Below, piece after piece: positions 7,789-15,017 of a stretch of 22,411 nucleotides of DNA. The stretch's first letter is position 1. Every line of letters starts with the position of its first letter. Origin of the DNA: Sphingobacterium sp. GTDB taxonomy: Bacteria > Bacteroidota > Bacteroidia > Sphingobacteriales > Sphingobacteriaceae. The translations under genes were made by a program, and so were the position numbers. Below the pieces are notes generated by a model that was not told where the DNA came from, did no database searches, and worked only from the letters and a program-made list of their open reading frames with translations. The DNA lies in the NCBI GenBank assembly GCA_030146225.1, contig JASLCA010000116.1, forward strand, positions 1 through 22,411, written 5' to 3'.

Positions 7789-8464
7789 GCTGCGCATACA
7801 AGAAAAGTCTATGCTCGCTTTAGTAGGCTATGCTGCTGCTGAGAAGGAGGCAGTTGCCGCCTTTATGGCACGCTTCTGGGATCTTGACCGGGGCGCGATC
7901 TATACTGCGGGACTGCCGATTCAAGAGGTAGATCAACCTCGTTTTTGCCGTCAAATAGCTGAAGTTTTTCATAAGGTCGAGCTATATAATGACACAATAT
8001 ACAACAACATTAAGATCGCCAGACCCGATGCCAGTCCGCATGAAGTTATTGAGGCGGCTGATCAGGCACAGGTGCTTAACTTTGCTTGGGAGCTGCCAAA
8101 AGGTATGGAGACTAGGATTGGGCTTGGGGAGTATACGCTTTCGCAAGGCGAAAAACAATGCCTTAGCATTGCCCGCGCACTGCTTAGCGATGCGCCAATT
8201 GTACTCTTAGATGAAGCGCTTGCAAGCCCGAAGCCAGAGCGGGAAAGCGCTATGCAGCAAGCTATCTTACACTTGCAAAGGACCAAAACGGTAGTCGTTG
8301 TTGCACAAAGGCTGACCACTATTCAACATGCAGATCAGATATTGGTTGTAGCCAATGGCGGGATAGCAGAGGCCGGCAAGCATGCTCAACTTATGGCGCA
8401 GGATGGGCCTTATCGTAAGATTTGGGATATCCAACAGCAATACTGCGGCTGGGCTGTACATTAA
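7775..8464 (+). CDS. Stand-alone, catalytically degenerate ABC transporter nucleotide-binding domain
   Basis: This 229-residue protein aligns along its length with the C-terminal ATPase domain of exporter-type half-transporters (YbtP/YbtQ, IrtA/IrtB, MsbA type) but has no transmembrane domain. It also begins just before Walker A, so the first beta-strands and the A-loop aromatic are missing. Walker A is GYAAAEKEA (18-26): Lys24 is kept, but the Gly before it is Glu23 and the Ser/Thr after it is Glu25. The Q-loop Gln is His66. The signature is LSQGE (122-126). Walker B IVLLDE (142-147) is intact. The D-loop Asp is Lys153 and the switch His is Gln178. ATP hydrolysis is therefore very unlikely. 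The reading frame is nevertheless open for 229 codons and the start overlaps the SIP gene by 14 bases. Either it is a decaying relic left after deletion of a transmembrane domain, or a repurposed NBD pseudoenzyme. Confidence 0.85.
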   Translation: MKRNRLRIQEKSMLALVGYAAAEKEAVAAFMARFWDLDRGAIYTAGLPIQEVDQPRFCRQIAEVFHKVELYNDTIYNNIKIARPDASPHEVIEAADQAQVLNFAWELPKGMETRIGLGEYTLSQGEKQCLSIARALLSDAPIVLLDEALASPKPERESAMQQAILHLQRTKTVVVVAQRLTTIQHADQILVVANGGIAEAGKHAQLMAQDGPYRKIWDIQQQYCGWAVH

Positions 8465-8470
8465 TTGCTA

Positions 8471-9103
8471 TTAGAGCAACTTCAACTCCATCGCGGTCTT
8501 GACGAGTTCAATCATATTTTTGACCTTAAACTTCTGCAAGAGGTTGCGGCGATGTGTTTCCACAGTGATAACGGAAATAAAGAGCATCGTTGCAATCTCA
8601 GCTGAGGTATGTCCATTGGCAATTGCCAGCAAGATCTGCTTTTCACGCTTGGTTAAGCGTGGTATATCTCGACTTACCTGTGCTGAACTAAGCATAAGTG
8701 CCTGCACTTCTTTACTCAGGGCCAATTCGCCCATAAGGGCTTTATTGACACAGCTCACAATCTCTTGTGCATCTGCATTCTTCAAGATATAGCCATTCCC
8801 CCCATTTTGAATAAACTGAAAGATAATACTGCGCTCTGCCTGGTTGCTGACTGCAATAACGAGGGTTTTGGGAGATTGCTGCTTGATGGACTTACAAAAA
8901 TCTAGACCAGTGCCATCGTGTAATACAATATCCAAGAGTACAATATCTACTGGATTGAGTAGATTATAGGCTAGAAAATCATGGCCTTGCGTAAAGCAGC
9001 TGACGCTAACTTCGGGCACATCCTGCCATAAGGATTTTAAGCCTTCTAAGATCATAGGATGATCATCAACTATAGCCAGGGCTATCTTTTTTTTACTGTG
9101 CAT
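8471..9103 (-). CDS. NarL/LuxR-type two-component response regulator
   Basis: This 210-residue protein has an N-terminal receiver (about 7-123) with acidic pocket Asp13-Asp14 (IVDDHP), phospho-acceptor Asp58 (IVLLDIVL) and conserved Lys108 (YILKNA). A LuxR-type HTH follows at about 148-206 (LTKREKQILLAIANGHTSAEIA...SVITVETHRRNLLQKFKVKN). It is a DNA-binding output protein phosphorylated by the histidine kinase encoded immediately upstream, whose stop codon region overlaps this gene's start by 11 bases. Its 3' end faces the ABC-remnant gene with only six bases between the stop codons. A plausible target is the lipoprotein gene divergent from the operon, which has tandem repeats in its upstream region. 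Confidence 0.95.
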   Translation of the reverse strand: MHSKKKIALAIVDDHPMILEGLKSLWQDVPEVSVSCFTQGHDFLAYNLLNPVDIVLLDIVLHDGTGLDFCKSIKQQSPKTLVIAVSNQAERSIIFQFIQNGGNGYILKNADAQEIVSCVNKALMGELALSKEVQALMLSSAQVSRDIPRLTKREKQILLAIANGHTSAEIATMLFISVITVETHRRNLLQKFKVKNMIELVKTAMELKLL

Positions 9104-11081
9104 AACAATCTATATTAATGCTTGTTCCGTCTCCTACTGCGGAGTTCACACGCAATGTACCTTGAATTAAACGCGCTCTATTCTCCATATTTATCAAGCC
9201 CATGCCTTTGCGGACAGTTGCTATATCAAAGCCTATTCCATTATCTTCTATAGTCAGGCTTAGCAGTCCTTGATCTTGACTTAGCTGCACAATAATATGC
9301 GTTGCTTGGGCATACTTCAATATATTGCAGATGCTTTCCTGTGCGATCCGATAGAGTGCAAGCTGAGTCTCGAAGGCAAGCTCTTGCTGAATCCCAAATA
9401 CCTCATACTGTATAGAGCGGTCTGCATCCTCCATGCTTAGGCATAGTTCCTTTAAAGCGGGGGCTAATCCCATATTCTTTAAGGTCTCGGGCATCAGATT
9501 GCGCGATATTCTGCGCATCTCCGCTATGGCCAGATCCATCTTAGCAAGAATATCTAAGGGCTGCTTGAGACTGTGCTGTGCATCGACATCCTTGGATATG
9601 CCCATGCGTATACTCGCCAGCATGCCGCCCATGCTATCGTGTAAATCTTGAGCAAGCCTTTCACGTTCCTGATCCTCCCCTTTGAGTAGGGCTTGTACAG
9701 CTTCATAGTTCCTATCCTTTTCCAACTGCAATAATTGCTGTTGATGGTTGATTTGAAATTGCTTGTTAAGCTTCTTCTGCTTGCTGTAGTTGTTGTAAAG
9801 CAATAGCAAGATAATGGATAGCAAGACCAGCGCTACGAGCAGGGTACTGATCCGAAGGTTTCTATTTTTGGCGAGCAGCGATGCTTCCAGCTTTTCGCGC
9901 TCCAAGGCTTCTATTTTATTCTCTTTTTCCGCCGTCTGATGCTGAATCTCTAGTTCATTCATCTTCTCTAGCAGGTTCACCTGCTGTAAGCTATCACTTA
10001 AAGCAGCAGACCTAGTCAGCCATTGATAGGCTTCAGGATAATTGCCCATCACCTCATTGACCTTGGCCAGCTGGGTATAGACAATCTTGCGGTTGACGGA
10101 CTCTCGAGTCAACAGCTTTTCTTGGAGGATATTTTCAAGGAGGCCCTTAGCTTTGGGATAGTCTTTCTGCACCAAGTAGATGTTGTACACCCTAAAGTTC
10201 AGGAGTTGGAGTAATTGACTTTGCCCCTTTTCCTTGGCAAAGGCTATGCCCTTGTCTAATGCGGATAACGCTTTAGGAAAGTCCTGTATCGTGGTGTAGT
10301 ACATCCCTTGCTGATAGTAAAAGTTGCTATACTGCTGCGACTTCGGAAAGTCAGCAATAAGCGCAGCAGCCTTATCTAGGTATAGCTTAGCATTTTTACT
10401 ATCTGGCTTGTAGCAATAGTTGCTCACTAGGTTGCAATAGGTTATAAAGTGGACAATGCCTTCTTGGCGGATGTCCTGCAATACGGCTAAAGCTTCATTG
10501 TGCTGTTCCTGCGCCTTATCAAACTGTCCTACAGACATAAAGGTCAGTCCTAACTGCGTGTAATAATATGCCAAAAGCTCCCCCTTTTCCAGCCCCTTAG
10601 TCAAGGGAATGCAGTGCTTTGTCAGGATATCCACGAGGTAGTCATAGCCTTTTTCAGCAGTTTGCAGATAGGCGTATTCGTACCAGCTAGCTGCCGCTAA
10701 GATTTTACTCTGGGCATCTTGATGCTTTGCCAAACCTTTTAGGGCCTGCTCAAAGCTCTTTAAGGCAGTTGCCTTGCTGGCATAATGCATGGCATAAAGC
10801 CCTTTATAATAAGCCTGGGCTGCCGCAAAGCTCGCATATGGCTTGCCGAGTACAGCTGCCTGATCCATTGCCGCCTGACTGCGCACAGTATCCTTTTGCA
10901 GCCAATATTCGGCTAATAAAAGTTGATTAAAGGCTTTTACACTATCATCTAAGCTATAGGATGCCGTCTGTTCTAAGCCTTTGAGGTAGGTCGCCTCATC
11001 CAGCGGCAGCAATGGCTGTGCTCGTATGGCAGCGGCTGGGAATAGTAGAATTAAACATAAAATATAAATATACACGCGCAT
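9093..11081 (-). CDS. TPR-containing sensor histidine kinase (HisKA_3/NarX type)
   Basis: This is a 662-residue membrane sensor kinase. It has a signal peptide (about 1-21), a long periplasmic region of TPR-like helical repeats (about 60-365), one membrane helix (about 410-429) after a coiled coil, and a cytoplasmic coiled coil. The HisKA_3 dimerisation helix has phospho-acceptor His481 (QERERLAQDLHDSMGGMLAS). The HATPase domain contains the N-box around Asn586 (QESICNILKYAQA), the G1 box DNGIGFD (613-619) and the G2 box GMGLINM (626-632). All key catalytic motifs are present, so it should be active. Periplasmic TPRs replacing a ligand-binding sensor domain are common in Bacteroidota kinases; the signal is unknown. 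It overlaps its response regulator by 11 bases. Confidence 0.95.
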   Translation of the reverse strand: MRVYIYILCLILLFPAAAIRAQPLLPLDEATYLKGLEQTASYSLDDSVKAFNQLLLAEYWLQKDTVRSQAAMDQAAVLGKPYASFAAAQAYYKGLYAMHYASKATALKSFEQALKGLAKHQDAQSKILAAASWYEYAYLQTAEKGYDYLVDILTKHCIPLTKGLEKGELLAYYYTQLGLTFMSVGQFDKAQEQHNEALAVLQDIRQEGIVHFITYCNLVSNYCYKPDSKNAKLYLDKAAALIADFPKSQQYSNFYYQQGMYYTTIQDFPKALSALDKGIAFAKEKGQSQLLQLLNFRVYNIYLVQKDYPKAKGLLENILQEKLLTRESVNRKIVYTQLAKVNEVMGNYPEAYQWLTRSAALSDSLQQVNLLEKMNELEIQHQTAEKENKIEALEREKLEASLLAKNRNLRISTLLVALVLLSIILLLLYNNYSKQKKLNKQFQINHQQQLLQLEKDRNYEAVQALLKGEDQERERLAQDLHDSMGGMLASIRMGISKDVDAQHSLKQPLDILAKMDLAIAEMRRISRNLMPETLKNMGLAPALKELCLSMEDADRSIQYEVFGIQQELAFETQLALYRIAQESICNILKYAQATHIIVQLSQDQGLLSLTIEDNGIGFDIATVRKGMGLINMENRARLIQGTLRVNSAVGDGTSINIDCYAQ

Positions 11082-11156
11082 GCTGGAAGGCTTTCTTACC
11101 GAAATTTAAAACTTACAAATATCTAAAAATATATGAAAAGGCTAATTAAGATTTTC

Positions 11157-11193
11157 AAAAATCATGGTAAACCCGTAGAAAAAAATCATGGTA
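11157..11193. repeat. Exact 13-bp tandem repeat, possible activator site
   Basis: AAAAATCATGGTA occurs exactly at 11157-11169 and 11181-11193, 24 bases apart start to start. The repeats lie just upstream of a -33/-7-like pair (11202-11232) in front of the lipoprotein start, a layout typical of activator binding sites. If translation began at 11133 instead, they would encode a repeated KNHG. Confidence 0.5.
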
Positions 11194-11201
11194 TACATGG
11201 A

Positions 11202-11232
11202 TTGTCTAAGCTGATTTATCTTAAGAAATTTG
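11202..11232 (+). promoter_or_regulatory. Possible Bacteroidota promoter (TTG-N20-GAAATTTG)
   Basis: ATTG at 11201-11204 is followed after 20 bases by GAAATTTG (11225-11232), a 7-of-8 match to TAnnTTTG with consensus-like spacing. Transcription would start near 11239, consistent with a lipoprotein start codon at 11241 or 11259 and not 11133. Confidence 0.35.
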
Positions 11233-11258
11233 CACAGGTAATGAATAAAACGAAAACC

Positions 11259-11717
11259 ATGAGAAAAATAAATGTAAAATTATCCATGTTTGCCATCTGT
11301 GCAATGGTAGCAGTAGGAGGCTTAACGACTTCATGTAGCAAAGATAAAAATGAGACAGAGCAAGCCGGAAAAGGTGATTTGAATGCTATGGTGGGAAACT
11401 ATAAAGGCAAGGTGCAGGTATACCAAGACCTTGTAGGAAGCGGTGCACAGCATGAGTTTTTTGATGCCATTGTAACTGTTTCAAAAGTTGGTAATAATAA
11501 GATTAAGATCAGCGCAAAATCTGGCGAAGCTTATTCTTCTATAACAGAAAAGACAATAGATGCCGTAACCATGCCAGGAAGCAAAAATATTGCTTCAGCA
11601 ACTGGTGATGTCAATGGCATATTCTTATTTAATGGAGATACAAAATCCCTTAATGTGGTGACGCAAAAGCAAGCCGCTACAGATATTATGTTCTCATTTG
11701 AAGGCGTAAAACAATAA
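11259..11717 (+). CDS. Small lipoprotein of unknown function
   Basis: I do not recognise this family. From Met at 11259 the protein is 152 residues with a classical lipoprotein signal (MRKINVKLSMFAICAMVAVGG, lipobox TTSC), so it is anchored in the outer or inner membrane facing the periplasm or surface. The mature part (GNYKGKVQVYQDL, FDAIVTVSKVGNNKIKIS, and so on) has alternating hydrophobic strands and looks like a small all-beta domain. An in-frame Met at 11241 is almost as good a start. The longer reading frame opening at 11133 would add 42 residues before the signal, which is unlikely for a lipoprotein. It is divergent from the two-component operon and ends in a strong terminator, so it is probably monocistronic and possibly a target of that system. 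Confidence 0.75.
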   Translation: MRKINVKLSMFAICAMVAVGGLTTSCSKDKNETEQAGKGDLNAMVGNYKGKVQVYQDLVGSGAQHEFFDAIVTVSKVGNNKIKISAKSGEAYSSITEKTIDAVTMPGSKNIASATGDVNGIFLFNGDTKSLNVVTQKQAATDIMFSFEGVKQ

Positions 11718-11735
11718 GCCCAATCAACTCCATTT

Positions 11736-11771
11736 AAAAAGCCTTGTATCCCTAGATACAAGGCTTTTTTT
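11736..11771 (+). terminator. Rho-independent terminator after the lipoprotein gene
   Basis: A perfect 15-bp stem (AAAAAGCCTTGTATC pairing with GATACAAGGCTTTTT) has a four-base loop CCTA and ends in a run of seven T (11765-11771), 18 bases after the stop codon. It is the clearest intrinsic terminator in the window. Confidence 0.93.
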
Positions 11772-11985
11772 GCATTATATAATTTCATCTACAAGCCAAC
11801 ATATAGGGAACTGAAAGCTGATTGCTGCCCGCTACTACCTAGGCAATAAGTTGAGCTGCTCCAATAGTCTTTAGGTTGCAATGGACTAGGAATTGGGCAT
11901 TTATTTCGGTTAAGCATAATTTAAGGCATAAAGTTTGTCTATTATGCCACAGCATGGCTTTTCATACCAAGGCAATTTTAAATCT

Positions 11986-12939
11986 ATGAAAGAAATTCAA
12001 AAAGAAGACCTGCTTTTAGTCAGTCGACACAGCAGTATCAGCCCGCAAGGCTTACAGAAGGTCTTGGATAAGGCTGTATATCCAAATAGAGAGGCTTGGC
12101 AGCGCTTTATTAGTTATGGCCTGATGGCCTTGGGCCTAGGCTTTACCGTTGCCGGAATACTATTTTTCTTTGCTTACAACTGGGTAGACTTATCCAAATT
12201 TGCGAAGCTAGGGATTGTCCAAGGCTTACTGCTTCTGGGTACCTTGGCCGCTTTGTACCCCAAGTTCTCCAAACCGCTAAGAGACATTATGCTAACAGGG
12301 GCTGCCGTGCTGGTCGGGGTGGTATTCGCTGTCTTTGGACAGGTCTATCAGACTGGTGCCAATGCCTATGACTTTTTCCTCGCTTGGACAATCTTTATCA
12401 GCATCTGGGTACTGGTCAGCAAGTATGCCCCATTAACCTTATTGTATGTTATTCTTATCCATACCACCCTATTCCTTTATAGTGAACAGGTAGCCAAGGA
12501 TTGGAGCTTCATAGCGATATGCAGCCTCTTAGTTATCCTTAATATCGGCATAAATATCCTTGTGGCACTCCTGCAACGGTATACCACAGACTGGCCTACA
12601 GCCCCCTGGTTTACCAAGCTAATTAGCTTAGCAGGCTTAACCTTTGCTACATTGGGGATTGCATATGGTATACACAGCAAGCTAGCCCCTTTATTCTGGT
12701 TGTTGCTGCTGCTCTATACTGCGCTGCTGGTAGGCAATACAATTATTGCATTGAAGCGGCATAATAGCTTTCTACTTGCCATTAATGCCCTCAGTATTAT
12801 TGTATTAATCTGCTCCCTCCTCTTTCTTATCGATGAGGACATGGTATTCTTGCTGGTGAGCATCTTTATTGTGGTCGCTATAACACTGGCGGTTAAGGGC
12901 TTGTTGTACTTACAGCAGAAATGGAGGAAAGATGGATAA
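11986..12939 (+). CDS. DUF2157 domain integral membrane protein
   Basis: From Met at 11986 the protein has 317 residues: a soluble helical N-terminus (KEIQKEDLLLVSRHSSISPQ...VLDKAVYPNREAWQRFI) followed by roughly nine hydrophobic segments, matching the DUF2157 layout of a cytosolic head and a membrane bundle. The reading frame is open further upstream from TTG at 11935 and ATG at 11944, but the residues before Met 11986 do not look like the family N-terminus, and an A/T-rich leader precedes 11986. The function of DUF2157 is unknown. It overlaps the following DUF4401 gene by 8 bases; together with the GDYXXLXY gene they form a tight three-gene operon. Confidence 0.85.
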   Translation: MKEIQKEDLLLVSRHSSISPQGLQKVLDKAVYPNREAWQRFISYGLMALGLGFTVAGILFFFAYNWVDLSKFAKLGIVQGLLLLGTLAALYPKFSKPLRDIMLTGAAVLVGVVFAVFGQVYQTGANAYDFFLAWTIFISIWVLVSKYAPLTLLYVILIHTTLFLYSEQVAKDWSFIAICSLLVILNIGINILVALLQRYTTDWPTAPWFTKLISLAGLTFATLGIAYGIHSKLAPLFWLLLLLYTALLVGNTIIALKRHNSFLLAINALSIIVLICSLLFLIDEDMVFLLVSIFIVVAITLAVKGLLYLQQKWRKDG

Positions 12940-14005
12940 GTTTAAATTAAGTAAAACACAAGCTCAGCTTGCGGAACTTAGTAAAGAGCAGTTAGCGTAT
13001 GATCAAACTGCCTTGGATGCCTTAACTATAGATGAGCCCGAACAAAATAGCTTAACGATTAAGATACTTTCGGCATTGGGCGGTGTCTTTGGAAGCTTAG
13101 CCTTTGTGGGCTTCATGTTTATTGCGGGCATCTACAGGTCAGAAATAAGCTTAGCCATCTCAGGCTTTATATTTTTGATTATGGGCATTGTGATACCCAG
13201 GATTTCTAGGAAAATAATTTGGGATACCACAAGTGCCTCGTTCTATCTAATCGGCTTTTTTAGTCTTTCCTTTGGAGTTGATGCCTTAAATCTTTCGACC
13301 AATATGTTTATTGGCTTATGCATGCTGATAGCCTTGCTGACGATTGGGATAGCCCGAAACTACTTGTTAACCTTTCTTTCGGTACTTACTATTATTGGCT
13401 TAGGCGTCTTTTGGATGGAGGAGAATAATAGTAGCTACCTTATTCATCCCTACATTATTATAAATAGCTTGCTCTTGGGCTATCTATTTATGAATGAGGC
13501 AAGACTCTTACTTTTACGCCCTTATGGCTTTGTCTTGTATTATCCCTTGCGGACTGGACTAATGTTTGGGCTATTGTTTTTAATGTTAATTGGGGGATCC
13601 TTTATTGAGCTTATCTCTTTACAACAGCATGGGAACTGGAGTTCTTCTATGGTTATTATACTGCTTGTAGGCTACTTATTCTTTAGAGTGGCTGGGATTT
13701 TAGGGGTAGAAAAGCTATGGCAAAAAGTCCTTATCGCACTCTTGGTAATTAGCTTGTTGTCTCCCACATGGTTCTATGTACCTATCGCTTTTAGTTTATT
13801 TGTATTGCTCCTAAGTTTTTACAGCCATTATCGCACAGGCCTTATACTAGGTTTCCTAAGCTTTATCTACTTTTTATCCAGGTTTTACTATGACCTTAAT
13901 TACAGCCTACTTAACAAGTCTATCATACTCTTTGGTTCGGGCATCTTTTTCTTATTAATCTACCTATTGTTCTACAAAAAGCTACGTACCAATGAAAAAA
14001 TATAA
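12932..14005 (+). CDS. DUF4401 domain integral membrane protein
   Basis: This 357-residue protein has a short soluble N-terminus (about 1-40) followed by about ten membrane-spanning segments. It matches DUF4401, which is nearly always encoded between a DUF2157 gene and a GDYXXLXY gene. The start codon lies inside the end of the DUF2157 gene (8-base overlap) and its own end overlaps the GDYXXLXY gene by 14 bases, indicating translational coupling and probably a membrane complex. No catalytic motif is visible; its biochemical function is unknown. Confidence 0.85.
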   Translation: MDKFKLSKTQAQLAELSKEQLAYDQTALDALTIDEPEQNSLTIKILSALGGVFGSLAFVGFMFIAGIYRSEISLAISGFIFLIMGIVIPRISRKIIWDTTSASFYLIGFFSLSFGVDALNLSTNMFIGLCMLIALLTIGIARNYLLTFLSVLTIIGLGVFWMEENNSSYLIHPYIIINSLLLGYLFMNEARLLLLRPYGFVLYYPLRTGLMFGLLFLMLIGGSFIELISLQQHGNWSSSMVIILLVGYLFFRVAGILGVEKLWQKVLIALLVISLLSPTWFYVPIAFSLFVLLLSFYSHYRTGLILGFLSFIYFLSRFYYDLNYSLLNKSIILFGSGIFFLLIYLLFYKKLRTNEKI

Positions 14006-14480
14006 AAGCCTTTTTATCCTTGGGAATCTGCTCTTACTCCTGATCTATTTTAATAGTGCTATCTGGCAAAAGGAAACGATCTTACAGGAAGGCGAACTGA
14101 TCCTCTTGGAGCTAGCTCCAGTAGACCCGCGCTCCTTAATGCAAGGAGATTATATGATTTTGCGCTATGCCCTATCCGAAGATCTTCAGGAGCAAGAGTT
14201 GCCTAAACGGGGCTATTGCATTGTAGCCCTTGACAGTCTTGGCGTAGCAAGGCGCATCCGCTTTCAAACGCAATTAACTCCCCTTGCTACAGGAGAGTAC
14301 GCCTTAAACTACACGGCACCAAATAGCTGGCAGGTATATATCGGAGCCGAATCCTACTTCTTTCAAGAAGGGCATGCCGAAAGATATGAGCATGCCAAGT
14401 ATGGCGGCATTAAGATTGACAAGAAAGGCAATAGCGTCTTAATAGGACTTTATGATCAAGATAGAAAACGCTTAGAGTAA
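13992..14480 (+). CDS. GDYXXLXY-motif protein, third member of the DUF2157/DUF4401 trio
   Basis: This 162-residue protein has one N-terminal membrane helix (about 6-21) and a periplasmic domain. The family motif is intact: VDPRSLMQGDYMILRY, with GDYMILRY at 52-59. The C-terminal FFQEGHAERYEHAKYGGIKI...NSVLIGLYD also follows the family pattern. It is encoded with a 14-base overlap after the DUF4401 gene. The role is unknown; the topology suggests the periplasmic subunit of a complex formed with the two polytopic proteins. The stop codon is followed at once by a small hairpin at 14481-14500. Confidence 0.9.
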   Translation: MKKYKSLFILGNLLLLLIYFNSAIWQKETILQEGELILLELAPVDPRSLMQGDYMILRYALSEDLQEQELPKRGYCIVALDSLGVARRIRFQTQLTPLATGEYALNYTAPNSWQVYIGAESYFFQEGHAERYEHAKYGGIKIDKKGNSVLIGLYDQDRKRLE

Positions 14481-14500
14481 CCCTTGTACGAGCACAAGGG
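14481..14500 (+). other. Small hairpin directly after the GDYXXLXY stop codon
   Basis: CCCTTGT and ACAAGGG form a perfect 7-bp stem with a six-base loop, starting at the base after the TAA. There is no T-run, so it is more likely an RNA-stabilising 3' end or a weak terminator than a strong intrinsic terminator. Confidence 0.35.
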
Positions 14501-14521
14501 CAGATCAAACTGAGCAATAAT

Positions 14522-14989
14522 ATGAATATGGAAGATAAAATAGCACTTAGCCCGGCGGACATCCCCAGACTCTTTGTAGTGGCCTGGAATAATAGAAGTG
14601 CCGCTGCTATTGCGTCCTTATTTGAGCTGGATGCAGACTTTATTAATGTAGTAGGGATTCACTGGACGGATCAGGCAGCCATAGAAAAGGCACATGACTA
14701 TGGCTTAAAGGTTATATTTAAGGACTCCGCACTACATCTAGGAAAAGTAAAGGTAAAGCAGCTAGCGGATGATATTGCCGTGGTGCATGCCCGGATGCGT
14801 CTGCAAGGGCAGCGTGCAGTAGATGGAAGGGCTGCCGGCATACGTCAAAATCTCTTTATCTTTGTCGTACGCAGGCATGGAGATGCATGGCTATGTGTCT
14901 CAGCGCAGAACACAGACATTGTCCTAGGTGCAGAGACACATATCCGAGATGCAAATCAGCATCTAGTCCCTATAAGCTATCGCAGCTAG
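14522..14989 (+). CDS. NTF2/SnoaL-like protein, SgcJ/EcaC-type
   Basis: This 155-residue cytoplasmic protein has the cone-fold NTF2-like pattern: an N-terminal helix ending in FVVAWNNRSAAAIASLFELDADFINVVGIHWTDQAAI, then strands such as IAVVHARMRLQG, NLFIFVVRRHGDAWLCVSAQNTDIV. This matches the SgcJ/EcaC family of small proteins annotated loosely as oxidoreductases; most members have unknown substrates. It starts 41 bases after the GDYXXLXY gene on the same strand and may be co-transcribed. Met at 14528 is an alternative start. No active-site residue can be named with confidence. Confidence 0.75.
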   Translation: MNMEDKIALSPADIPRLFVVAWNNRSAAAIASLFELDADFINVVGIHWTDQAAIEKAHDYGLKVIFKDSALHLGKVKVKQLADDIAVVHARMRLQGQRAVDGRAAGIRQNLFIFVVRRHGDAWLCVSAQNTDIVLGAETHIRDANQHLVPISYRS

Positions 14990-15017
14990 GCTTTAGCTAG
15001 GCATACCTGCAGGGGCA

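Noticed and set aside
11133..11258. Upstream extension of the lipoprotein gene from ATG 11133
   Set aside because: It would place 42 residues before a classical lipoprotein signal and would override a plausible promoter and tandem repeats. The start context at 11133 is good, so it is not fully excluded.
11935..11985. Upstream starts (TTG 11935, ATG 11944) for the DUF2157 protein
   Set aside because: The extra residues do not resemble the family N-terminus and ATG 11986 has a better A/T-rich leader.
14990..15017. Terminator between the NTF2-like and PsbP/DcrB-like genes
   Set aside because: The region shows a short direct repeat (GCTAGGC twice) but no stem of useful length and no T-run.
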